DNA of 64,000 nt, from NCBI GenBank assembly GCA_007694005.1, contig RECN01000076.1, forward strand, positions 1-64,000. The letters run 5' to 3'. Position numbers and translations under genes: made by a program. The notes beneath the pieces were generated by a model. It was not told the DNA's origin. It searched no databases and worked only from the letters and a program-made list of their open reading frames with translations. Source of the stretch: Spirochaetaceae bacterium. GTDB taxonomy: Bacteria > Spirochaetota > Spirochaetia > DSM-27196 > SKKC01. Shown here one piece after another: positions 1 through 7,707 of the stretch (position 1 is the first letter of the stretch; each line of letters begins with the position of its first letter).

Positions 1-2419
1 GATAGTACATGGTATCGATCAGCCCCCGCTGCCACCGGTCGCGCTGGGATCGAAGTATGCGTCTCGATACCGGCACCTCAGTCCAGCAGTTCGCGTTGTA
101 GGAGTACTGCACCGCGTGTGGTTCACCTCTATCGGTCAGGCTGCGGGTTATCCTGACCACGAGTTCCATGTCTTCTGCGACGGTATCTTTGGAGAAGTAA
201 CCGCTGCCGGTCATGTATCCGTGCGCGTCGATCACATCGGCCTTCCTGAACACGCCGAATGCACCGGATATAATCATGAGACTTTTCAGACCGGCCCATC
301 CGGTGCGCCCGGCCATAAATGAGCGCAGATATTCAAGCACCTGAAAGCGGCCAAGATGCTCCTGCGGCAGACGGATCTCCTCAAGGACACCGTCCGATAC
401 CGTGCAGCCGTTGACCGGGAAGATATTCCCGCCGGTCGCGACCACAGGCACATCGCTGTCGAGAAACTGGGCAGTGGCGCGCAGAAGCGCGTCCCGCTCA
501 AGAAGCGAATCGGCATCGATTGCGGCAAAATATGCCTTCCGAGACGCATTGATACCGACGTTCAGCGAGTCGGCCTTGCCACCGCTCTGCTTGTCGATTA
601 CCGTCAGTTCCGGGATTCGCGGATTGCGATAGATGCCGCGAACGGGCTGCGCCGGCAGATAGCCGTGTACAAAAATATCGACACGATCGAGTTCAAACAC
701 GTCAATGAGTCGCTGCAGCGTCCCGTCGGCAGAGCCATCATTAATTACAAGCACCTCAAAGTCGGGGTACCGAAGGCCGAGAAGCGAGCGTACGCTTTCG
801 ACGATCGAGGCTTCTTCGTTATACGCGGGTGCCAGCACGCTGATAGACGGAAGCACTCCCGGAGCAAAGAGCATCGATACCGGCTTGATTTCAAAACCTC
901 GCTGTTGAGATCGAACCGAACGTCCGGCGATCCAGGTCAGGACGAGATACCAGATGTTCAACGCGAACGCGTACCAGGCGAACACAAGGGTGAACCCGAG
1001 ACCGTACACACGGATATGGTCCATGACCGACAGCTCGGCTGACCATCGAAGCACCGTGTACACCACGACAGGAACAAGCACCGTCAGACCGATCACACCG
1101 ATGACAAACCAGCGCGGCGTTGATTCGCCGACACGGGTGTGCCGGACGGCCGCTCTCCCGGATCGGTCCAGTGATAAGGTCTCGAGCACACGATCGGGGG
1201 CAGATTCGACAATCAGGTCCTGGATGTCGGGTTGCTCCTGAAGGGCTGCTTCTATTGCGTCTATCACGAAGCGCTCTACGTCTGTATCCTGATTCTGCGA
1301 AAGGAAGCCGAGAACGCCATGCACCCGCCCGCTTTGTAGAACGGCACGAAGCGCCTCACGCGCGGGGCGATCACGAAGTGACTTCTCGATAAGATACTCG
1401 ACCCGTTTCGACAGGACCTCGAGCAGTGCGTCACGGCAGCCATCATCCTGCTCTTCCAGTGCGTGTTGCACGAGATCCATGTACAGCCCCGGGTGCGAGA
1501 GAACAAGACGGGACAGACCTATCACGGCACTCTTTCGCGTGTCCTCACGGCGAAGGCCGTCCATAAGCCAGGCCAGGCTCTGCTCCGGGGGCAAATCCCC
1601 GACAGCTTCCAGTGCCAGATTCTGAATCATATGAACTGACGATCTCAAGAGCTGTTCAATATTTGTCTGATGAAGATAGCGTTGCAGGAGCATTCTCGTA
1701 GCCTCAACGGCAACAGCGTCTATATCGCTTCTCGTCAGTGTCTCCAGAAAGGTCCGACCCTCGTCGTCGGAGCGCAGCGCGGCTATGTTCATAACCAGCG
1801 CCTGGACCTCCGGCTCATTCCGTTTCCGCAGCACGTTGAAGTAACTGTGCAGATGATCCCGGAATCGCGACAGGATCCCGTGAATCTGTCGCTGGTAGGT
1901 TTCGTCGCTATCGGCCAGGGAGTCGACAATAGACGGTATCACCACAGGGTTTCCGGTGCGCGACAGAGCGTATGCGATATGCAGCTTCACCGACGATCGC
2001 TTTTCGACAGCCAGCGCCTGCATGAGAGGCGGCGCGGAGTGCTCCGGTCTGGCGTACCCCAGCAGTATCGCAGCGGTCTTCCTTCTCATGACGGCGCTCG
2101 ACTTGAGCCGACGGACCAGCCTGGCGAAAAGCCCAGAATCTACTATGGCATCCTGAATCTTCGTGCGCTGCGCTTCCGGTACGTTGATGGAATCGACGAG
2201 CAGCGCATACTCCTCCATGAACGCTTGGGTGTCTCTGAGCAGGGCTCGTACGATTTCCGCAACCGGTGCAGACGACAGGGATGTCCGAATGAAGTTTCGC
2301 ACCCACAGTCGTCGACGTTCAGTGCCGCGCAGTAGTAGCCGAAGGACAAGTAATCGCAGCAGGAGGATTACGTTCAGGCCCGCAATCGACACAAGGAGAA
2401 GCAGTTCCCAGCGATACAT
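1..2419 (-). CDS. HEAT-repeat / family 2 glycosyltransferase fusion, membrane-bound (partial, C-terminus outside window)
   Basis: About 806 residues are readable and no stop occurs before the window edge. One N-terminal membrane helix (about 5-30) is followed by a long alpha-helical stretch with HEAT-like repeats (about 60-430), two membrane helices (about 436-460 and 473-497) and a family 2 glycosyltransferase domain from about 520. Processive-synthase motifs are visible: PAYNEE (~530), AIDADS with the DxD (~635), VAEDME (~745) and QRDRW (~790), as in PgaC/cellulose-synthase-like enzymes. It probably polymerises an extracellular polysaccharide at the inner membrane, perhaps regulated through the HEAT scaffold (inference). 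The start codon overlaps the upstream stop (TAATG), so it is translationally coupled to the degenerate signalling protein before it. The polymer cannot be inferred. Confidence 0.85.
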   Translation of the reverse strand, partial: MYRWELLLLVSIAGLNVILLLRLLVLRLLLRGTERRRLWVRNFIRTSLSSAPVAEIVRALLRDTQAFMEEYALLVDSINVPEAQRTKIQDAIVDSGLFARLVRRLKSSAVMRRKTAAILLGYARPEHSAPPLMQALAVEKRSSVKLHIAYALSRTGNPVVIPSIVDSLADSDETYQRQIHGILSRFRDHLHSYFNVLRKRNEPEVQALVMNIAALRSDDEGRTFLETLTRSDIDAVAVEATRMLLQRYLHQTNIEQLLRSSVHMIQNLALEAVGDLPPEQSLAWLMDGLRREDTRKSAVIGLSRLVLSHPGLYMDLVQHALEEQDDGCRDALLEVLSKRVEYLIEKSLRDRPAREALRAVLQSGRVHGVLGFLSQNQDTDVERFVIDAIEAALQEQPDIQDLIVESAPDRVLETLSLDRSGRAAVRHTRVGESTPRWFVIGVIGLTVLVPVVVYTVLRWSAELSVMDHIRVYGLGFTLVFAWYAFALNIWYLVLTWIAGRSVRSQQRGFEIKPVSMLFAPGVLPSISVLAPAYNEEASIVESVRSLLGLRYPDFEVLVINDGSADGTLQRLIDVFELDRVDIFVHGYLPAQPVRGIYRNPRIPELTVIDKQSGGKADSLNVGINASRKAYFAAIDADSLLERDALLRATAQFLDSDVPVVATGGNIFPVNGCTVSDGVLEEIRLPQEHLGRFQVLEYLRSFMAGRTGWAGLKSLMIISGAFGVFRKADVIDAHGYMTGSGYFSKDTVAEDMELVVRITRSLTDRGEPHAVQYSYNANCWTEVPVSRRILRSQRDRWQRGLIDTMYY

Positions 2420-4377
2420 TACCGGCGTTCCCGCGTGAGGTTGGACAGCAGACCCAGAAGTTCGACCAGCGAGAAGGGCTTGCGCAGGAAGTGTGTAATA
2501 CCCAGCAAAGAGGCCTTCTCTATCGTTTCGTCGTCTTTCCGGTGTGATATAAGAATGAACGGAATGCTGCTGATTTCCGATGAGGCACCTAACTGTTCGC
2601 GCAGGGCAAAGCCGTTCATCTTCGGCAGAAATGCCTCGCAGACAATCGCATCCGGGCGAATCTGTGCGATCGTGTCCAGCGCATCGGCTCCATCATCTGC
2701 CAGAAGAACCGAAAAGCCTTTGTCCTCGAGCAGGCGGGTCAGGGTGTGCAGGTAGGGAGCTTCCGGGTCGGCAATCAGCACAGTCGCTCCCCCGGAACCT
2801 ATGGCGCTGTCTTCGGGATCAGAACTGCAGATCGTGTTCATTCCGCTCGCTCGGGCAATCGACAACCTGCCCTGTGCGCGCTCCAGAAGCGTCTCCGCCG
2901 GACTGCTTTTCGGGATCTCATGCGACTGCACAAGCCCGATGGATACGGTTATCCGCTCGAGAAACATCGCTGACTCGGCAACCGTCTTCCGGATTTCTTC
3001 CGTTACGACCAGAACGTCCTGATCACCGGGATCGACGATCAGATAGATAAAGTCCGGCCCCGCCAGTTTATACAGGCGCGCCTGTACCCGATCTCCGCGC
3101 GAAAGCCGATAGTTCTCCAGATGGTACGCGAGCACGTGGAGTGCATCATCACCTCCAGAACGCCCGAATCGGCGGTTGATCTGTTCGATCCGATCCAGCG
3201 ATACCAGACACAGGGCGTACTCCCGTTCTGCACTCCGGAACGTCTCCAGGTCGGAGTGGAGCGTCTCGGCGGTGTTGAGCGAGTCCGCATGAGGTTCAAC
3301 ACCCCGTGCGGATGCACGATCCACATCGGAACGATCGGGCCTGTCCGGCAGAGTCTGATACGGACCTGTGCGCGTTGCCACCCGGCTGAGCTGCCGTAAT
3401 AATCCGTCGAAGGACTCCGGCAGGGAGAGCGCTGCATCGCGCGACAGCCGTGCAAGGGTACTTCGAAGCACCTCGAGTTCCGGACCGCCTATCCATTGGG
3501 TCAGGCCGGAGACGAGCTCCAACCACATGCGGGGTACTGCATCGTCGGAAAGCTCTCGTCCAAATCCGAGTTCGAGATCCGGCCGGGGGATGCGTGAGGC
3601 CTGGAACAGATTTGTCGCCGTCTCCTCCCCGAGCAGAGCCGCAATTCTGATGAAAAGACGATGTAACGCAATCACGGGAGTGCACTCGTTACGTTCAGGC
3701 TGAAACACCGTATCAATGAGCTTCCGCCCACCGACTGCCAGCTTCCGCCCACCGACTGCCAGCTTCCCGTGCGCCGGCGCAAGCTGACCGAAGTCAGGGA
3801 TACCTTCAAAGCTGTCAAGCACTGTGTCGGCGGTAATTCCTGCGGTTACCACGTCGGTATATATGCGTACCGATTCGCGTCGCAACACCGGCTTGCCCGT
3901 TCGCTTACCCGGCCCCATGGAACCAAAGAATGGCCCGGTAAACAGGGTTCTCGTTTTTGGATGATAGCCGATCATTGCCCCGGACATCTGAAAGAAAAAC
4001 GGCCGACGGAGGGAAATGCGGTCCGCCGGACCGAGCCGCACGGAATGGTCGTAAGCGCTACACGGCCGCACCGTCCACGAACCCAGGCTCGCATCACGGC
4101 TTGACGCGACTGTCCAGTGCAGGTACAGAATTCGCTCTGTCGACAGATCGCGAAGCAGCCTTAACCCGCTGAGACAACCCGGGAGCGGAGACAGGATGAG
4201 CGCTACGAGCGGCTTTTCAGGATTTACGAGCTTCATGAGCTCAGACTTGTATCGGTTCACGTGCCTGTCAGGACCCGGATCGACAAGCACCGAACACTCT
4301 TCGCCGGAAAGAAAGTATGTGGTGATATCCGGGAGCATTTCGCTGCCGAGCGTGTTGAACTGCGTCAGATCGCTCAT
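2419..4377 (-). CDS. ODP-like beta-lactamase-fold / GGDEF / receiver protein with degenerate active sites
   Basis: 652 residues with three domains. Residues 1-~205 resemble the metallo-beta-lactamase fold of flavodiiron/ODP oxygen sensors (DPGP near 34-37, APAH 200-203). The metal-binding HxHxDH-type motif reads SPLPGC (63-68), and the usual DAFG reads GPFFG (148-152). Residues 385-510 are a GGDEF domain whose signature reads AGPDF (439-443). Residues 533-645 are a receiver domain with Lys633 kept, but the phospho-acceptor Asp is Glu581. It therefore looks like a non-catalytic sensor or scaffold, possibly fixed in an active-like state (inference). It is cotranscribed with the glycosyltransferase, so exopolysaccharide control is the likely role. 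A 7-residue tandem duplication lies at 205-218. Confidence 0.8.
   Translation of the reverse strand: MSDLTQFNTLGSEMLPDITTYFLSGEECSVLVDPGPDRHVNRYKSELMKLVNPEKPLVALILSPLPGCLSGLRLLRDLSTERILYLHWTVASSRDASLGSWTVRPCSAYDHSVRLGPADRISLRRPFFFQMSGAMIGYHPKTRTLFTGPFFGSMGPGKRTGKPVLRRESVRIYTDVVTAGITADTVLDSFEGIPDFGQLAPAHGKLAVGGRKLAVGGRKLIDTVFQPERNECTPVIALHRLFIRIAALLGEETATNLFQASRIPRPDLELGFGRELSDDAVPRMWLELVSGLTQWIGGPELEVLRSTLARLSRDAALSLPESFDGLLRQLSRVATRTGPYQTLPDRPDRSDVDRASARGVEPHADSLNTAETLHSDLETFRSAEREYALCLVSLDRIEQINRRFGRSGGDDALHVLAYHLENYRLSRGDRVQARLYKLAGPDFIYLIVDPGDQDVLVVTEEIRKTVAESAMFLERITVSIGLVQSHEIPKSSPAETLLERAQGRLSIARASGMNTICSSDPEDSAIGSGGATVLIADPEAPYLHTLTRLLEDKGFSVLLADDGADALDTIAQIRPDAIVCEAFLPKMNGFALREQLGASSEISSIPFILISHRKDDETIEKASLLGITHFLRKPFSLVELLGLLSNLTRERR
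3721..3762. repeat. 21-bp perfect tandem duplication inside a coding region
   Basis: Two identical 21-bp units (3721-3741 and 3742-3762) are followed by a partial third copy. They encode the duplicated peptide KLAVGGR just after the APAH motif of the ODP-like domain and keep the reading frame. Replication slippage is the likely origin. Confidence 0.9.
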
Positions 4378-4440
4378 AGTTCATTATAGTATTGGGTAGA
4401 CCAGGAATGAAAACGACCGTTTCCATGGTAGAGTGCCGGT

Positions 4441-5205
4441 ATGAAGCGCGTTTTCTTTGGTTGCACGGTGCTGCTGTGGACAATGGCACCTGCGTCGTGC
4501 AGTTCGACACCACTGGTTCCGATCGACAGTGAAAGCAGGATGATACGTTTCTCCGGATACGAGTGGACCGTGCGGGACACCGAAGGTCGCGAAGGCCCCG
4601 GGCCGAATCATTTTTCGGCCGATGAACAGGGTGTACGCATTGATGATCAGGGGCGCCTGCATCTCGGCATCTGGAACCGCGGCCGGACATGGTACACCTC
4701 GGAAGTGCGCCTGCCGGAGGCGCTTGGATACGGAACGTATGTATTTGAGACTGAGGGTCCACTGCGGTTTTCAAGCCCTGAAGTTGTTCTGGGTCTCTTT
4801 ACCTTTGACCACGACGCACCGCAGCGAGCCTACCGTGAGATCGACATCGAGTTTGGTCAGTTTGGAAACCCGCGAAAGCCCGACGCGCAGTTTGTGCTCC
4901 ACCCCTTTCCCCCGGAAGGAAACAGGTTCGAGTTTGACCTCCCGGACGAGCTGCCGGATATCATGACTCACGCGTTCCGATGGACCGAACGCTCCATCGA
5001 GTTCCGTTCGCTATCAGAGTCACTACACGATCCTTTTGAACTGCACGCCGACGACCCGCTGGTTATAGCAGCCTGGGAGATGCGAGGGCGCAGCGTGCCT
5101 GATCCCGGTAACGCCCGCGTCCACATGAATCTCTGGTTGTATCAGGGGCAACGGCCTGCCGAAGCGGCTTCGGTAATTATTCGGGCATTCAGGTTTCTGG
5201 AGTGA
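4441..5205 (+). CDS. GH16-like secreted lipoprotein
   Basis: 254 residues. An N-terminal signal ends in a lipobox with Cys20 (APASC), so the protein is probably anchored in a membrane. The rest resembles a concanavalin-like glycoside hydrolase family 16 domain, with GYGTYVF near 96-102 and the catalytic signature EIDIE at 133-137 (nucleophile and acid/base Glu flanking Asp). GH16 enzymes cut beta-1,3/1,4-glucans or galactans; the substrate here is unknown. It is small for a complete GH16, but the key motif is intact. It is transcribed divergently from the ODP-GGDEF-receiver gene, with 63 bp between the starts, so it could belong functionally to the polysaccharide locus. Confidence 0.75.
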   Translation: MKRVFFGCTVLLWTMAPASCSSTPLVPIDSESRMIRFSGYEWTVRDTEGREGPGPNHFSADEQGVRIDDQGRLHLGIWNRGRTWYTSEVRLPEALGYGTYVFETEGPLRFSSPEVVLGLFTFDHDAPQRAYREIDIEFGQFGNPRKPDAQFVLHPFPPEGNRFEFDLPDELPDIMTHAFRWTERSIEFRSLSESLHDPFELHADDPLVIAAWEMRGRSVPDPGNARVHMNLWLYQGQRPAEAASVIIRAFRFLE

Positions 5206-5236
5206 AGATGCGGCTGAACGCCTCCAGGCAGAACGC

Positions 5237-5923
5237 CTACCCGTCCGCAACAAGCTCCACGACCGTCCGCGGCGTACCCGGCCATCCCCGCACCCCTTCG
5301 TATCGGACAAACTGTCCGTCGCTCACGCGGTACCAGTAGGTCGCGCTCCAGAACATACTGCTTATGCCGGGAAGGCTGATACGCACTTCCCAGGCATCGA
5401 CTCGCTCACCGTCCACGTCTATGGTCGAACGTCCCCGCCTGACAGCCTGCAGCTTCCGCAGGGTCAGATCACCCGGCTGTACGGTCCAGAACTGCATGCG
5501 ATCCCGGGAGGAGCGCACAAATGGCTCCAGCGAGCGCTCGATTGACTGAATCCAGGGGTCAGCATCCTCGAGCTGGAATGATTCATCAACCTGTCGGCCC
5601 TGATTTTTTCCGGTAACCCGTATCGTTCTCCCGCTGATACGGGCGGTATAGTCGGTATCATCTACGGCGTTGCGGTGGGCCCACTGCAGCGACTCGAGGG
5701 TCTGCGCGTCGACTATTACCTCGTGCGTTTCGCCGGTTTCACTCTCTGAGCTGAGCTTCAGCTGCTGCCCGAGTGAATTCTCGGTCGACTGAAGATAGAT
5801 CACCTCGCTGCCGGTCTGTTCACGAAATCTCATGTTCTCTCCCGCTGTAACGCTGTGGGTCGCGAGAAATATAAGCAGAAACGCAATATGCAGTACACGA
5901 AGATGCAGCTTTAAAGATCGCAT
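5237..5923 (-). CDS. Exported protein of unknown function
   Basis: A hydrophobic signal-like N-terminus (MRSLKLHL... to about 27) is followed by a soluble, beta-rich region of about 200 residues with no catalytic motif I recognise. The layout (WAHRN, ITxxGRxIRVTG-like stretch, YWYR near the C-terminus) recalls periplasmic proteins with a DUF3108/DUF6134-like fold, but this is a weak impression. The start is uncertain: an in-frame GTG at 5941 adds six residues, and neither start has a good Shine-Dalgarno. It converges with the GH16-like gene and diverges from crtQ. Confidence 0.6.
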   Translation of the reverse strand: MRSLKLHLRVLHIAFLLIFLATHSVTAGENMRFREQTGSEVIYLQSTENSLGQQLKLSSESETGETHEVIVDAQTLESLQWAHRNAVDDTDYTARISGRTIRVTGKNQGRQVDESFQLEDADPWIQSIERSLEPFVRSSRDRMQFWTVQPGDLTLRKLQAVRRGRSTIDVDGERVDAWEVRISLPGISSMFWSATYWYRVSDGQFVRYEGVRGWPGTPRTVVELVADG

Positions 5924-5972
5924 AATGTAGATATCGTACACAGTCTATCGTGGAAAGTGTACCTTTTCACTC

Positions 5973-7160
5973 GTGTTGTATGTCTTTCTCTCGCTCATGC
6001 TGCTTCTCGGCTTCTTTTCCGGAATTCTGCTCTTCGGACCGCGCATCGTGTACGCCCGAAGCGAGCGTCTGCCCCGGCTCGCAGACGGGATTGCTCCCGC
6101 AGGCCAAGCGGCTGTTTCGGTCGTTATACCGGCCCGCAACGAGGAGTACCGGGTTCCAACCCTGCTTGAGAGCCTCAACGCACAGAGCCATCCGGCAGTT
6201 GAAGTTATTGTGGTAGATGATGAATCCACCGACGGTACCGTGCGTGTCTGTGAACGGTACGGTGCTCGCGTCGTCCCGGCAGGCGACAGACCGACCGGCT
6301 GGATCGGCAAAACCTGGGCTTGCGCCGTCGGTGCTGCTGAAGCCACCGGCTCGCTGATTCTCTTTCTTGATGCCGATGTAGAACTCTCGCCTCACGCGAT
6401 TGCGCGCCTGTGTGCGGCACACACAGAGCACGGTGGAGCCATCTCGGTTCAGCCCTACCATCGCACGCGCCGTCTCTACGAGTCGTTCAGCGCGCTGTTC
6501 AACGCTCAGGCGGTTACGGCGGTCGGCGTCCGGGGTGACGCACGAGGTCTGTTCGGCCCCTGCATTCTCATGGACAGAAGCTCGTACGAGCAGTGCGGTG
6601 GCCACGAGTCGGTCAGAAGTTCGGTTCTGGATGATGTTGATCTCGGCCGGGTCTGCAGGGCCTCCGGAGTACCGGTGCGCAACTATCTCGGGGGCAAGGC
6701 CATACGCTACCGCATGTACCCTGAGGGACCTATGGCCATGATAAACGGCTGGACCAAGAACTTCCTGCGTGGTGCAGGGTCCACGCCAACCCGCGTTCTT
6801 ATGTTGCAGTCTCTGTGGATCATCGGGGCGGTCACGGCCTTCGCGCAGACAACCATCTCGGTAGCCGATTCGAGCGTTGCGGTGTTCACGATTGAACAGG
6901 CTGCCATTATCTACACAACCTTTGCGATCCTTGTCGGCCTGAGCGTACGCTCCTACGGAAGCTTCGGCTTCGGTGTCGCGATCACCTTTCCCCTGCACCT
7001 GCTGTTCTTCGGCTTCATTATGCTCAGAGCGCTGTGGATGCACTTCCGCGGCGGCACTATAGAATGGCGCGGCAGACGTGTCTGCCCGGATGAAGGCGGA
7101 TGCACTGACGCGACGCCGGATACCATCGAAGACACGCCGGTGGTGGAATCCCGTTCATGA
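5973..7160 (+). CDS. crtQ: Glycosyltransferase family 2, CrtQ-like (carotenoid glycosyltransferase)
   Basis: 395 residues from a GTG start. An N-terminal membrane helix precedes a GT2 domain with VVIPARNEE, the VVDDES nucleotide-binding segment and FLDADV (DxD); membrane helices follow in the C-terminal third. This is the architecture of 4,4'-diaponeurosporenoate glycosyltransferase CrtQ, which glucosylates a C30 carotenoid acid. The next gene is a CrtO-type acyltransferase whose start overlaps this stop by four bases, which strongly supports the assignment. The lipid acceptor could differ, because no carotenoid synthase or desaturase is present in the window. Confidence 0.8.
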   Translation: MLYVFLSLMLLLGFFSGILLFGPRIVYARSERLPRLADGIAPAGQAAVSVVIPARNEEYRVPTLLESLNAQSHPAVEVIVVDDESTDGTVRVCERYGARVVPAGDRPTGWIGKTWACAVGAAEATGSLILFLDADVELSPHAIARLCAAHTEHGGAISVQPYHRTRRLYESFSALFNAQAVTAVGVRGDARGLFGPCILMDRSSYEQCGGHESVRSSVLDDVDLGRVCRASGVPVRNYLGGKAIRYRMYPEGPMAMINGWTKNFLRGAGSTPTRVLMLQSLWIIGAVTAFAQTTISVADSSVAVFTIEQAAIIYTTFAILVGLSVRSYGSFGFGVAITFPLHLLFFGFIMLRALWMHFRGGTIEWRGRRVCPDEGGCTDATPDTIEDTPVVESRS

Positions 7161-7642
7161 GCGTTCTGCTTCAGGTCCTTCTGATCGCCGGCACGTGGGT
7201 CGCCATACACATCGGCAGCGGCTACATCGCACACCATGTCCCGCTCACCTGGTTTCAGAGCGACCGCGTGCTGTTTCGAACCCGTCGATTTGAGCAACAG
7301 GGGCGCCTGTATCGCCGACTGTTTAAAGTACATCGCTGGAAAGATCTGCTCCCGGAGGCCGGAGCAGCCTTCGAAGGGGGCTTCGCTAAACGATCGCTTT
7401 CCGGCATAGACGCTGCGTATCTTGAGCGATTCATTGCCGAGACCCGTCGGGCTGAACTTACACACTGGCTCCCCCTGCTGTTTTCGCTGACCTTTTTCCT
7501 GTGGAATCCGCTTGAGATAGCAATCTGGATGCCGCTGTACGCGATCCTGTCCAATGCTCCGTTTATTATCGTGCAGCGCAGCAACAGACCCCGGCTGCAG
7601 ACCGCTGCAGCACGACGAAGGCAGACCTCCATAGAGCGATGA
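7157..7642 (+). CDS. crtO: Glycosyl-4,4'-diaponeurosporenoate acyltransferase, CrtO family
   Basis: 161 residues, the size of the staphylococcal enzyme. It shares the family pattern: an N-terminal membrane helix, a central RxxFKVHRWKD-like segment, the ETRRAELTHW motif, and a second hydrophobic region ending in PFIIVQRSNRPRL. CrtO acylates the glucose of the glycosylated carotenoid acid, the last step of staphyloxanthin-type pigments. The ATG overlaps the crtQ stop (ATGA), so the two are translationally coupled. Family membership is confident; the precise pigment is inferred. Confidence 0.85.
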   Translation: MSVLLQVLLIAGTWVAIHIGSGYIAHHVPLTWFQSDRVLFRTRRFEQQGRLYRRLFKVHRWKDLLPEAGAAFEGGFAKRSLSGIDAAYLERFIAETRRAELTHWLPLLFSLTFFLWNPLEIAIWMPLYAILSNAPFIIVQRSNRPRLQTAAARRRQTSIER

Positions 7643-7707
7643 ATGAGCATTCCGTTCTCTCGGGAGCGGCCCGTCTTCTTTCCCGCCACAGTATGGTAAT
7701 CTAGGAC

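Noticed and set aside
356-1042. 228-residue open frame on the plus strand
   Set aside because: It is antisense to the glycosyltransferase, has low-complexity basic composition and no recognisable motif.
5967-7043. 358-residue open frame antisense to crtQ
   Set aside because: A codon-bias shadow of a high-GC gene; the plus-strand GT2 motifs are unambiguous.
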